DNA of 38,183 nt from an uncultured Cellvibrionales bacterium (GTDB taxonomy: Bacteria > Pseudomonadota > Gammaproteobacteria > Pseudomonadales > Porticoccaceae): positions 1 to 38,183 of the forward strand of contig CAJWFB010000010.1 in the NCBI GenBank assembly GCA_913031645.1. The letters run 5' to 3'. The notes beneath the pieces were generated by a model, which made no database searches, was not told where the DNA came from, and saw only the letters and a list, made by a program, of their open reading frames with translations. Positions within the stretch are counted from its first letter, which is position 1. Each line of letters begins with the position of its first letter. Both the position numbers and the translations under genes were made by a program. This document shows, piece after piece, positions 15,822 to 23,668 of this stretch.

Positions 15822-17084
15822 ATGAAATTTATCGCGACGGATGTCTCCGATACAAAGCGGAAAATGGTTGATATGGCTGCCACTCAACTGAGTAAGCCGG
15901 GTTTTGCTATTGATCCCTATTTCTATCGTTCCCATGTGACCTATCAGGCTGAGCTAGAAAATATTATCTTTAAGAGTTGGCTTTATGCGGGGCATATCAG
16001 TCAAATCGCCAAAAAGGGTGATTTCTTCTTGTTCGATATTGGTGAAGACTCGATCATCATCTGCCGAGACAATAAAGATCATGTTCGCGCCATGCACAAT
16101 ATCTGTCGCCATCGCGGTGCGCGTGTTTGTGAGGAGGCCAGTGGCAATCGCCGCGCTTTTGTATGTCCTTATCATGGCTGGGGCTACGGCAATGATGGCA
16201 CGCTAAAAGCGGCTCGTGATATGCACAATGTCGAGGGTTTTAATGTCGATGACTATTCCCTCAAGCCGGTGAGACTCGTGGTTTTTCAGGGTATGATTTA
16301 CATTAATTGTGATCCCGATGCTGCCGATTTTGCGAAGCCCCTATCAAATATAACTACTCAACTTGGGGCCTATGACCTTGAAAATGCGAAAGTAGCTGAA
16401 GCTAAAACGTACCGCATCAATGCTAATTGGAAACTCTGTCTAGAGAATTACCTTGAGTGTTATCACTGTGCGAGCTCCCATCAACACTATGCCAAATTAC
16501 ACACCTTGCAGGCATTGGCGCATAAGGTAAAGCCCATCAATGAAGCCATGTGGGCGCGGGCAGAAGAGACCACAGGTGTTACCGGTATTGCCGATGAGTA
16601 CTACGGTTATTACAACGATTCAGCCTCTTTTGGCGCCTGTTCTTACCACAGTCGTTATGCGCTCTACGAGGGCTTTAAGAGTGGTAGCAAAGACGGTAAA
16701 CCAGTGGCGCCGTTAATGGGTCATATGAAGGGCTATGATGGCGGTGCGGGTGATTTTCAGATGGGCCCGTTGACCTTTATGCTCAACTACCCAGATCACT
16801 GCGTGTTATATCGCTTTATTCCTCGCAGTCTCACCGAAACCGATATGGAATTGGTTTGGTATGTTAATGGTGATGCAGAAGAAGATGTTGATTACAACAA
16901 AGAGGAACTGACCTGGCTCTGGCATGAGACTAGTTTGGAAGATGAGTTTATTATTTTGCGTAACAGTGAAGGGGTAAACTCACACTTTTTTGAACCAGGG
17001 CCCTACCATCCAGAGCATGAAGCCACCTGTTATGAATTTATCACCTGGTACTTAAAGGCCCTATCTCAGGTAAAAGTAAGTTAG
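15822..17084 (+). CDS. Rieske non-heme iron oxygenase, quaternary-amine demethylase-like alpha subunit
   Basis: Aromatic-ring-hydroxylating dioxygenase family, 420 residues. The Rieske 2Fe-2S ligands are Cys95, His97, Cys115 and His118 (NICRHRG, CPYHGWGY). The mononuclear iron site reads ENYLECYHCASSH, giving His215 and His220. Glu212 occupies the bridging position where ring-hydroxylating enzymes usually have Asp. A Glu bridge and the ENYLECYHC context are features of the group with glycine betaine, carnitine and stachydrine oxygenases, which remove N-methyl groups or cleave C-N bonds. A LEDEFIILRNSEG segment supplies the likely third ligand. An AGG box precedes the ATG. Those enzymes need a flavin/ferredoxin reductase; none is in the window. 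The proposed role is oxidative N-demethylation of the imported amine. Confidence 0.88.
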   Translation: MKFIATDVSDTKRKMVDMAATQLSKPGFAIDPYFYRSHVTYQAELENIIFKSWLYAGHISQIAKKGDFFLFDIGEDSIIICRDNKDHVRAMHNICRHRGARVCEEASGNRRAFVCPYHGWGYGNDGTLKAARDMHNVEGFNVDDYSLKPVRLVVFQGMIYINCDPDAADFAKPLSNITTQLGAYDLENAKVAEAKTYRINANWKLCLENYLECYHCASSHQHYAKLHTLQALAHKVKPINEAMWARAEETTGVTGIADEYYGYYNDSASFGACSYHSRYALYEGFKSGSKDGKPVAPLMGHMKGYDGGAGDFQMGPLTFMLNYPDHCVLYRFIPRSLTETDMELVWYVNGDAEEDVDYNKEELTWLWHETSLEDEFIILRNSEGVNSHFFEPGPYHPEHEATCYEFITWYLKALSQVKVS

Positions 17085-17103
17085 ACCACAAAAGGATTTG
17101 AAA

Positions 17104-18387
17104 ATGTTTTTAAAAGCCACTACAGAGACCAAAGAGCATGCGCCATCCTATTATGCGGCCTCCGCTAATTGGCAGACAGATTACCCGCAACTTGAGGGTG
17201 ACCTAACTGTTGATGTGGTCGTGGTGGGTGCAGGTTTCAGTGGCGTCGCTACCGCCGTTGAGCTTTGTGAGCGCGGTTACAAGGTCGCCTTGGTAGAATC
17301 TAATCGTATTAGCTGGGGCGCCTCTGGGCGTAATGGCGGCCAAATAATCGGTGGCTATGGCAGTGATCCTAGTGCTTTTCGCTCAAGTATCGGCAGCGAA
17401 GGGGTTAGTATTGTTGAAAACATGGGTAGTGAATGTGTTGAAATTATTAAAGAGCGTATCGAAAAGTATAATATCGACTGCGACCTTAAATGGGGTTATT
17501 GCGAAGTTGGCTTAAAAAAGCGTCATTTAAAAAGCTATCGTGAATGGGCGGAAGAGGATCCAGCGATTCAACTTCTGGACCAAGCGGAAGTGAAACAGTA
17601 TGTTAACTCTGATCTCTACCTAGGTGGTTACTATAGGCAAGATTGGGGGCATATTCAGCCACTCAACCTGTGCATTGGCGAAGCAAGGGTCGCCGAATCA
17701 ATGGGCGCCAAAATTTTTGAACAGACACAGATTACTCGCATAACCTATGGGGAAAACCCTGCTGTACACACTGATAAAGGCTCGATTAGGGCAAACCATG
17801 TCATTCTCTGCGGTAATGCCTATATGGGCAATCTAGTGCCGTACCTAGACGCACGAGTACTTCCTGCCACCAGCTGTATTATTGCCACCGAGCCACTCTC
17901 TGATGAGCAATTGAAACAGACTATGGTGCGCGACGTTGCTGTGTGTGATTCCCGAACGGCACTAGATTACTACCGTTTATCCGCCGACAAACGCTTGCTA
18001 TTTGGCGGCTTATCCAATTACTCAGGGTTAGAGCCGTCTAATGCTCAAGCCATTATGCAAGCCAAGATGGCCAAGGTATTTCCTAGCTTAAGGAGCGCTC
18101 GTATCGATTATAGTTGGTCCGGTAGAATGGGAATCAGTGTTCGGCGGATGCCGCAAATTGGCCGCATCAAAGACAGTAACGTACTTTACATTAGCGGTTA
18201 CTCGGGTCATGGAGTTGCACCCACGCACATGACCGGGCGCATCCTGGCCGAAGCCGTGGACGGTGACACCCATCGTTTTGATATTATGAATAAGATGTTC
18301 CACTTACCCTGGCCGGGTGGAAAGTTACTGCGACGGCCCGCGATGGCGGTGGGTATGATGTGGTACAAAATGCTCGACGCAATTTAG
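17104..18387 (+). CDS. puuB: FAD-dependent amine oxidase (PuuB-like, DAO family)
   Basis: FAD oxidoreductase of the D-amino-acid-oxidase fold, 427 residues, almost the length of PuuB. The dinucleotide motif is GAGFSG at 42-47, followed by SWGASGRNGGQIIGGYG, a pattern typical of PuuB and related gamma-glutamylputrescine oxidases. The C-terminal ISGYSGHGVAPTHMTGR closes the FAD site. I chose ATG 17104 with AAAGGA 7 nt upstream over the in-frame TTG at 17098. PuuB oxidises the free amine of gamma-glutamylputrescine to an aldehyde with release of ammonia and peroxide. Its position two genes after the PuuA-like ligase supports a gamma-glutamyl route. A role on sarcosine-like secondary amines left after demethylation is the main alternative. 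Confidence 0.85.
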   Translation: MFLKATTETKEHAPSYYAASANWQTDYPQLEGDLTVDVVVVGAGFSGVATAVELCERGYKVALVESNRISWGASGRNGGQIIGGYGSDPSAFRSSIGSEGVSIVENMGSECVEIIKERIEKYNIDCDLKWGYCEVGLKKRHLKSYREWAEEDPAIQLLDQAEVKQYVNSDLYLGGYYRQDWGHIQPLNLCIGEARVAESMGAKIFEQTQITRITYGENPAVHTDKGSIRANHVILCGNAYMGNLVPYLDARVLPATSCIIATEPLSDEQLKQTMVRDVAVCDSRTALDYYRLSADKRLLFGGLSNYSGLEPSNAQAIMQAKMAKVFPSLRSARIDYSWSGRMGISVRRMPQIGRIKDSNVLYISGYSGHGVAPTHMTGRILAEAVDGDTHRFDIMNKMFHLPWPGGKLLRRPAMAVGMMWYKMLDAI

Positions 18388-18395
18388 GGTTTACC

Positions 18396-19106
18396 ATGAG
18401 TAAAGAGGTGCTAATTTTCTTACATATGGACGACAAGCATCCCGGTTACATAGCTGACTATCTTCAGCGTCAAAAAATACCCTATCGTATTATTCGCGGC
18501 TATGCCGGTGATCCTATCCCCCAACTTGATGACAGTATGGCTGGCTTGGTTTTTATGGGGGGAGTCATGAGTGCCAATGATGATCTTCTGTGGATCAAAC
18601 AAGAAATTGGCCTTATTCGCGAGGCTTTGGACAATAGTGTTCCGCTACTAGGCCACTGCTTGGGTGGACAGTTAATCAGCATTGCGCTCGGCGCATCGGT
18701 CACTACTAATGCCGTCGGTGAGGTAGGATGGCATCGCTGTACCAAGCAGGTTAATCAGCATGCATCCAAATGGCTTGAGGGTATTGATGATCGGTTTATG
18801 ATGTTTCATTGGCATTTCGAAACATTTAGTTTGCCGGAAAAAGCACAGCTTTTGTTTTCCTCTGACTACTGCCACAATCAGGCCTACAGCTATGGCAAAA
18901 ATGTGTTGGCGATGCAGGGCCACGTTGAGATGACAGAGTCATTACTCGCTGGTTGGATTACTCAGTGGCGCGATGATTTGCAAACTACAACGCCTAGCAC
19001 TCAGAACTATGAGCAAATAAAAGAGTCGCTAGCGACAAATGTAGCGGCTTTAAATCAGGTTGCGGAGAAACTTTATCAGAGATGGACCGCAACGATTACC
19101 CTTTGA
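18396..19106 (+). CDS. Class I glutamine amidotransferase-like hydrolase (possible PuuD analogue)
   Basis: GATase1-fold protein, 236 residues, of the GMP-synthase-like stand-alone type. The nucleophile elbow GHCLGG has Cys88, and AMQGHVEMT gives His176 and Glu178, so the Cys-His-Glu triad is complete. I placed the start at ATG 18396, 8 bp after the previous stop; an upstream GTG at 18360 would overlap that gene and adds no conserved residues. No synthetase partner is adjacent. In the putrescine route of E. coli, PuuD (also GATase1 fold) hydrolyses gamma-glutamyl-GABA. This gene sits in the corresponding place after PuuA- and PuuB-like genes, so it may remove the gamma-glutamyl group. It is not clearly of the PuuD subfamily, so this is inference. 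Confidence 0.8.
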   Translation: MSKEVLIFLHMDDKHPGYIADYLQRQKIPYRIIRGYAGDPIPQLDDSMAGLVFMGGVMSANDDLLWIKQEIGLIREALDNSVPLLGHCLGGQLISIALGASVTTNAVGEVGWHRCTKQVNQHASKWLEGIDDRFMMFHWHFETFSLPEKAQLLFSSDYCHNQAYSYGKNVLAMQGHVEMTESLLAGWITQWRDDLQTTTPSTQNYEQIKESLATNVAALNQVAEKLYQRWTATITL

Positions 19107-19124
19107 ATTAACTAGGCAAATACC

Positions 19125-20510
19125 GTGAAAAGTGAAGGCTATAGAGATAAGTATAATCGCCATCTGCTGCACCCATGGGGCGACCTTTCGGCTTTGGGTG
19201 AGGATGATACAAGCTCAGTAATTATCAAAGGTGATGGTGTTTACATCTATGACGTTGAGGGCAATCGGTTGTTGGATGGCCCTGCCGGCATGTGGTGCAT
19301 GCAGACTGGCTATGGTCGCCGAGAAATTGCTGACGCGGTTGCCGAACAAATTATGAACCTTAGTTATGCTACTGGCTTTTCTGTTATTAACAATCGTGAG
19401 GTAGAGCTAGCCGAACGTATTGCCACAAAAACTCCGGGTGATCTTAATCGTATTTATTTCACCACCGGTGGTTCCACCGCAGTAGATTCAGCGCTACGAC
19501 TTTGCCAATTGGCGAGTAATATAACCGGCCAGCCTAATCGTAAACATATCCTCACTCGCGAAAAAGCCTACCATGGCAGCACATACTTATCCGCGTCCAT
19601 CACCGGTAAAGAGCGTGATAAAACAGCAATGGATATTAAGCGTGACGGTATTCACTTTCTCTCTGTCCCCTGTCATTTTTACCATCCTGAGTTTATCACT
19701 GAGACAGAATTCTGCGATTTTTTGGTGGATGAGTTAGAACAAAAAATACTCCAACTTGGCCCAGAAAATATCATGTGCTTTATTGCCGAGCCTATTCTTG
19801 CCAGTGGGGGTGTCATTGTGCCACCGGCAGATTACAACTATCGCTGCTGGCAGATGATTAAAAAGTACAACATTATTTACATTGCCGATGAGGTGGTGAC
19901 GGCCTTTGGTAGGCTTGGTCACTGGTTCGCCTCAGAAGAGGTCTTTGGTATCGTACCAGATATCATTATTTTTGCTAAAGGCGTCACCTCCGGTTATATC
20001 CCTATGGGCGGCTACGCGGTGTCAGAGTCTTTGCTTGAAACCTTCACTGGTGATAATGCCGACGGCTGTCTGTACTCCAATGGCTATACTTGGGGAGGAA
20101 GCCCGGTAGCCTGCGCGGCAGCCCTTGCCAGTTGGGATATTATTGAAAACGAAAATTTACTGGATAATGTTCATCAAGTCGGACCCTATTTCCAGCAACA
20201 GTTGCGCAATCTCAGTGATATTCCACTGGTTGGCAATGTGCGCGGTAAAGGGCTAATGGCCGCTGTGGAAATGACCATCGAGGGCCATAGTGAGGCAGAT
20301 CTGCTTGCCAAAGACTACGCCATCGGCGATATGGTCGATCAGCACTGTCAGCAGTTGGGGTTATTAGTGAGGCCATTCATTAATATTTGTATTATTTCAC
20401 CGCCATTGATTATTACTAAGCAACAGGTTGATGAGCTGGTCTCGACACTGCGTCGGGGGTTAGAACTGACCTTAAACGATCTTCGAGATCAGGGAATCTG
20501 GACCGACTAA
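19125..20510 (+). CDS. Class III PLP aminotransferase (polyamine/omega-amino acid type)
   Basis: Fold-type I aminotransferase, 461 residues. IADEVVTAFGRLGHWF carries the PLP-ring Asp, and IIFAKGVTSGYIPMGGY contains the PLP Schiff-base Lys285. The YHGSTYLSASITG segment is typical of SpuC-like putrescine/spermidine:pyruvate aminotransferases and of beta-alanine:pyruvate enzymes. Translation starts at GTG 19125, 18 bp after the previous gene, with only a weak ribosome site (CTAGG). In context it would transaminate a terminal amine (polyamine, GABA-like or guanidino-free product) to an aldehyde, with pyruvate the likely acceptor. GABA aminotransferase (PuuE role) is an alternative. Confidence 0.88.
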   Translation: MKSEGYRDKYNRHLLHPWGDLSALGEDDTSSVIIKGDGVYIYDVEGNRLLDGPAGMWCMQTGYGRREIADAVAEQIMNLSYATGFSVINNREVELAERIATKTPGDLNRIYFTTGGSTAVDSALRLCQLASNITGQPNRKHILTREKAYHGSTYLSASITGKERDKTAMDIKRDGIHFLSVPCHFYHPEFITETEFCDFLVDELEQKILQLGPENIMCFIAEPILASGGVIVPPADYNYRCWQMIKKYNIIYIADEVVTAFGRLGHWFASEEVFGIVPDIIIFAKGVTSGYIPMGGYAVSESLLETFTGDNADGCLYSNGYTWGGSPVACAAALASWDIIENENLLDNVHQVGPYFQQQLRNLSDIPLVGNVRGKGLMAAVEMTIEGHSEADLLAKDYAIGDMVDQHCQQLGLLVRPFINICIISPPLIITKQQVDELVSTLRRGLELTLNDLRDQGIWTD

Positions 20511-20544
20511 CTAACACACGCAATTCAGCGCAACGGAGTAGTAC

Positions 20545-21456
20545 ATGGCTAATAAAGAGATTTTCGATAGTTTTTCAATGTTTGCAAATACCTTTAGCTA
20601 TATGGGAGTACCCATTTCTAGAGATATTGAAGCGGCTGATCTAGTGGTTATGGGAATTCCCTATGATCTTGCTACTACTGGCAGGGCAGGCACTCGGCAT
20701 GGGCCTCAGGCTGTGCGCCGGGCATCAGGTAATTTACGTTGGGAAGAAAAGCGCTGGCCGTGGACCTTCAATGCTTTTGATAAGCTCGATGTTATTGATT
20801 ATGGCGATGTGGAATTTGCTCCGGGTGATTCTGCTGAAGCGGTGGAGACGATTATCAAGCATGTGGGCAATGTTCATAAGCACGGCAAAAAGACCTTGTG
20901 TTTTGGCGGAGACCACTTTGTGACTTTACCGCAACTTAGAGCGGTGCACCAAAGTCATGGCACTGTGGCACTGGTGCAGTTCGATGCGCATACGGACACC
21001 TATGAAGAGAGTGCTGAGTATGATCATGGTGGCATGTTCTATACCGCCCCTAAAGAAAATTTAATTGATCCAGCACATTCAATTCAGATAGGCATCCGCA
21101 CCGAGTACTCGCCAGACGCGGATATTAAGGTTATCGATGCGGCTGCGGCCAATGACATGGCCTGCGCTGATATTGTTGCTGCGATTAAACAGAGAGTGGG
21201 GGACATGCCGGTATATCTGACCTTTGATATTGATTGTTTAGACCCAGCTTACGCACCCGGAACCGGCACGCCAGTTGTGGGCGGTATGACCACTGATAAG
21301 GCCTTAAAAATTCTGCGTGGTTTGGCAGGAATGAATATTGTTGCAGCCGATGTCGTAGAGGTAGCCCCAGCTTATGACCATGCTGATATAACAGCTTTAG
21401 CTGGCGCGACAGTGGGGTTGGAACTAGTTTATCTAATGGCGTCAGTCGCAGAGTAG
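20545..21456 (+). CDS. speB: Agmatinase-family ureohydrolase
   Basis: Binuclear manganese ureohydrolase, 303 residues, near E. coli SpeB in length and in metal-ligand numbering. The ligands are His124 (GGDHFVT), Asp147, His149 and Asp151 (DAHTDTY), and Asp228 and Asp230 (FDIDCLDPAYAPGTGTP). A GGAG site lies 6 nt before the ATG. The reaction is hydrolysis of a guanidino group to an amine and urea: agmatine to putrescine in SpeB. 4-guanidinobutyrate, 3-guanidinopropionate and other guanidines are used by close relatives and cannot be separated by eye. As last gene of the plus-strand operon it would feed putrescine or a similar amine to the PuuA/PuuB-like steps. The symbol is a family label. Confidence 0.88.
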   Translation: MANKEIFDSFSMFANTFSYMGVPISRDIEAADLVVMGIPYDLATTGRAGTRHGPQAVRRASGNLRWEEKRWPWTFNAFDKLDVIDYGDVEFAPGDSAEAVETIIKHVGNVHKHGKKTLCFGGDHFVTLPQLRAVHQSHGTVALVQFDAHTDTYEESAEYDHGGMFYTAPKENLIDPAHSIQIGIRTEYSPDADIKVIDAAAANDMACADIVAAIKQRVGDMPVYLTFDIDCLDPAYAPGTGTPVVGGMTTDKALKILRGLAGMNIVAADVVEVAPAYDHADITALAGATVGLELVYLMASVAE

Positions 21457-21587
21457 TGATTAATCTCAGAACATTAGATTGCTGCCTCGAAGAACGATAC
21501 AAGCTGAAATTTCTGCATGCAACGGGCCATGAAAGAATAACTACCGCATGGAGACATTAATTAGCCGAATAAAATAGGGCGCTGTAA

Positions 21588-22439
21588 TCATTGCTCTTTT
21601 TCAGCTACCTCAAGAGGCCCAAGTGAATCAAGATAATAGGACTCCCCAGGCTGATATTTTTCAGAAGAGCCCATTATGCTATCGCGATAACTCTTTAGGG
21701 GCTGCCCTAATCCTAAAATACCCCTTTTCCGCGTTCGCCTCACTTTTTCAAGATCTGCTTCAAATAGAATCACCTCCTCTCCTGTTAGTGCTTCATGAAT
21801 GATTTCACCTTCAGGCCCCGCCACTATAGATTGGCCAACACCCAGCGAACCTGTCCCATTAATGTCAACAAGATAGCATTGCTGTTGAGCAGCTGTTGCT
21901 TGAACCATAGCCTTCTCAACGGAGCGATCACAGGTGTCGGTTAAAGTTGGATGGAGGATAACTTCAGCACCTTTATTAATCATTGCTCGACTTAGCTCTG
22001 GAAACCACATGTCATAACAAATATAGAGACCAAAACGACCGACATTCGGTACATCAAAGCAACATATATCTGATCCCGCAGAAACACCTTTTTCATAGGG
22101 CAAAAACGGACATATTTTATTAAATCGATTGACGATATGACCTTCTGGATTGATAACTGGTGCAGTGTTATAAATTTTATCGCCATCTGCTTGATAGATG
22201 GATCCAGGAACTAACCAGATATTAAGTTCTGAGGCTAAATTACAGAGAACTGACTCTATTTCTTCGAGCATTGGCTCCGCATAATTTATCCCAGCACCAC
22301 AGATTGAGAGTTCACTACCGACAATCATCTGTACAAAGGGAAAGCGTTTTACTGTCGCTCGCACTTTATTGCTGAAATGGTCAAGGTTTCTTCTATCTTT
22401 GAGGTTTAGCTGTAAGCCGGCAATAGTAAAATATGTCAT
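21588..22439 (-). CDS. Carbon-nitrogen hydrolase (nitrilase-superfamily amidase)
   Basis: Nitrilase-fold amidase, 283 residues. The Glu-Lys-Cys triad is visible: Glu43 (GSELSICG), Lys108 (NRFNKIC) and Cys141 (YICYDMWFPE); the accessory Glu in PYEKGVSAG is also present. Relatives hydrolyse aliphatic amides or carbamoyl amines, including N-carbamoylputrescine, omega-amides and formamide. GAGGGA lies 6 nt before the ATG and within the end of the MFS gene, so it is the last gene of the minus-strand run. It converges on the agmatinase, but its operon is that of the TonB receptor and sulfotransferase. A role in polyamine breakdown is therefore only one option; release of an amide-linked group from an imported compound is another. 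Confidence 0.88.
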   Translation of the reverse strand: MTYFTIAGLQLNLKDRRNLDHFSNKVRATVKRFPFVQMIVGSELSICGAGINYAEPMLEEIESVLCNLASELNIWLVPGSIYQADGDKIYNTAPVINPEGHIVNRFNKICPFLPYEKGVSAGSDICCFDVPNVGRFGLYICYDMWFPELSRAMINKGAEVILHPTLTDTCDRSVEKAMVQATAAQQQCYLVDINGTGSLGVGQSIVAGPEGEIIHEALTGEEVILFEADLEKVRRTRKRGILGLGQPLKSYRDSIMGSSEKYQPGESYYLDSLGPLEVAEKEQ

Positions 22440-22441
22440 TG

Positions 22442-23659
22442 TTATCCCTCTTTTAAAATTTCTTCGTTATTCAATTCACTGCGCCTAGCGGGTAAAAAAG
22501 ACAAAATTGCGCAAGCTATTAAGCCAATGGTGGCCAAATTAATAATCACTCCAAACTCTCCTTGCCCAACAACTAATGCGGCAACAAGAGGACCACTGGC
22601 CAAGCCCATTTTTGATACAAACCCGGCAAATACGACCACCTGCCCTCGATCATCAAATGTGGCGCAAAGACCTAGTAGATATGGGACGGTAAACGCCCAG
22701 GTTACTCCTGTCACCGCATTGGCTAAAAAGTAGGCCTCTGGTAGTTGTGACCAGTGAAACAAGAAGGTAAACAGAGCGGCGATGCTGGAGCCTAGAATAA
22801 TAGGTAATGCGCGGCCGAATTTTGTACCAATCATATACACGAGCAAGGCGCCACTCACGGCAATAATGTTTGCGACAGTTAGAATATTGCTCAGATAATC
22901 AATACTGTAACCATTGTCTTTTCCCAGCTCTATGGCGTAATCTGCGATACCCATATTCGACGATTGAAAGAAAAATAGTGCTAGTAATCCAAGTGCTGCG
23001 GGAGCCAGCATTATTGTTCTTTTATGAGTACTTTGTTGGCTTGGCTCGCGGTTATCATCTGGCTTAGCATAGTCCGGGATAAAGGGCACCATCAGAAGCG
23101 TGATAGCGCTAAACAATATCAGAGCACCAAATGCTGCGCCGGGACCGAAGGTGCCAACGAGTTTAGGTACAGTGAAGATTCCTAAACTGCCAAAGGTATA
23201 TTGAATGGCCACAAGCATTCCGAATACTCGATCTGGACTCGCCGTTCTGGCGATAATAGAGAATCCTAACCCAACTAAGAAACCACCAATGGTGCCATGA
23301 ATAAATCTTACGATAATCAAAACGTCTGGATCATTCAGGGAAAAAGATAAGACATCCACGCTAATTAAAGTTACCAATGTTAGGTAAGCAGACTCACGCC
23401 AAGGGATATACTTAACAATAAAAGTCGCTAATAGTGCGCCAAAAGCAGCGCCATACTTATTAGCACTAGTAATATAGCCGGCAGACTCACGACTAATACC
23501 TAGACCATCGACAAACGCTGACAGGAAGGCTCCGCCCAAATTGACATAAAACAATCCGGCTGTAGCTAAAAATGCTAAGAAAACCGCAACAACAACCCCC
23601 TCTTGTGAGACCTTCGGTATGACGCTGACATTGTCTTTATTAGTAGTCTTTAAATTCAT
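22442..23659 (-). CDS. Major facilitator superfamily transporter
   Basis: Inner-membrane secondary transporter, about 405 residues with some twelve hydrophobic segments in two six-helix halves and a charged loop in the middle (PDDNREPSQQSTHKR). The first helix starts near residue 22, and the loop after helix 2 (ANKYGAAFGAL then YIPWRES) corresponds to the MFS A-motif area, though the classical GxLaDrxGrkx motif is degenerate. I chose ATG 23659 with AAGGA about 7 nt upstream over the TTG at 23662. It lies 9 bp after the serine hydrolase stop and 2 bp before the amidase. Between a periplasmic hydrolase and a cytoplasmic amidase, it probably imports the hydrolysis product. Substrate unknown. Confidence 0.85.
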   Translation of the reverse strand: MNLKTTNKDNVSVIPKVSQEGVVVAVFLAFLATAGLFYVNLGGAFLSAFVDGLGISRESAGYITSANKYGAAFGALLATFIVKYIPWRESAYLTLVTLISVDVLSFSLNDPDVLIIVRFIHGTIGGFLVGLGFSIIARTASPDRVFGMLVAIQYTFGSLGIFTVPKLVGTFGPGAAFGALILFSAITLLMVPFIPDYAKPDDNREPSQQSTHKRTIMLAPAALGLLALFFFQSSNMGIADYAIELGKDNGYSIDYLSNILTVANIIAVSGALLVYMIGTKFGRALPIILGSSIAALFTFLFHWSQLPEAYFLANAVTGVTWAFTVPYLLGLCATFDDRGQVVVFAGFVSKMGLASGPLVAALVVGQGEFGVIINLATIGLIACAILSFLPARRSELNNEEILKEG

Positions 23660-23668
23660 CAAATTTCC

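Noticed and set aside
18360..18395. Upstream GTG start for the amidotransferase-like gene
   Set aside because: It would overlap the oxidase gene by 28 bp and adds residues not expected for the fold; ATG 18396 fits better.
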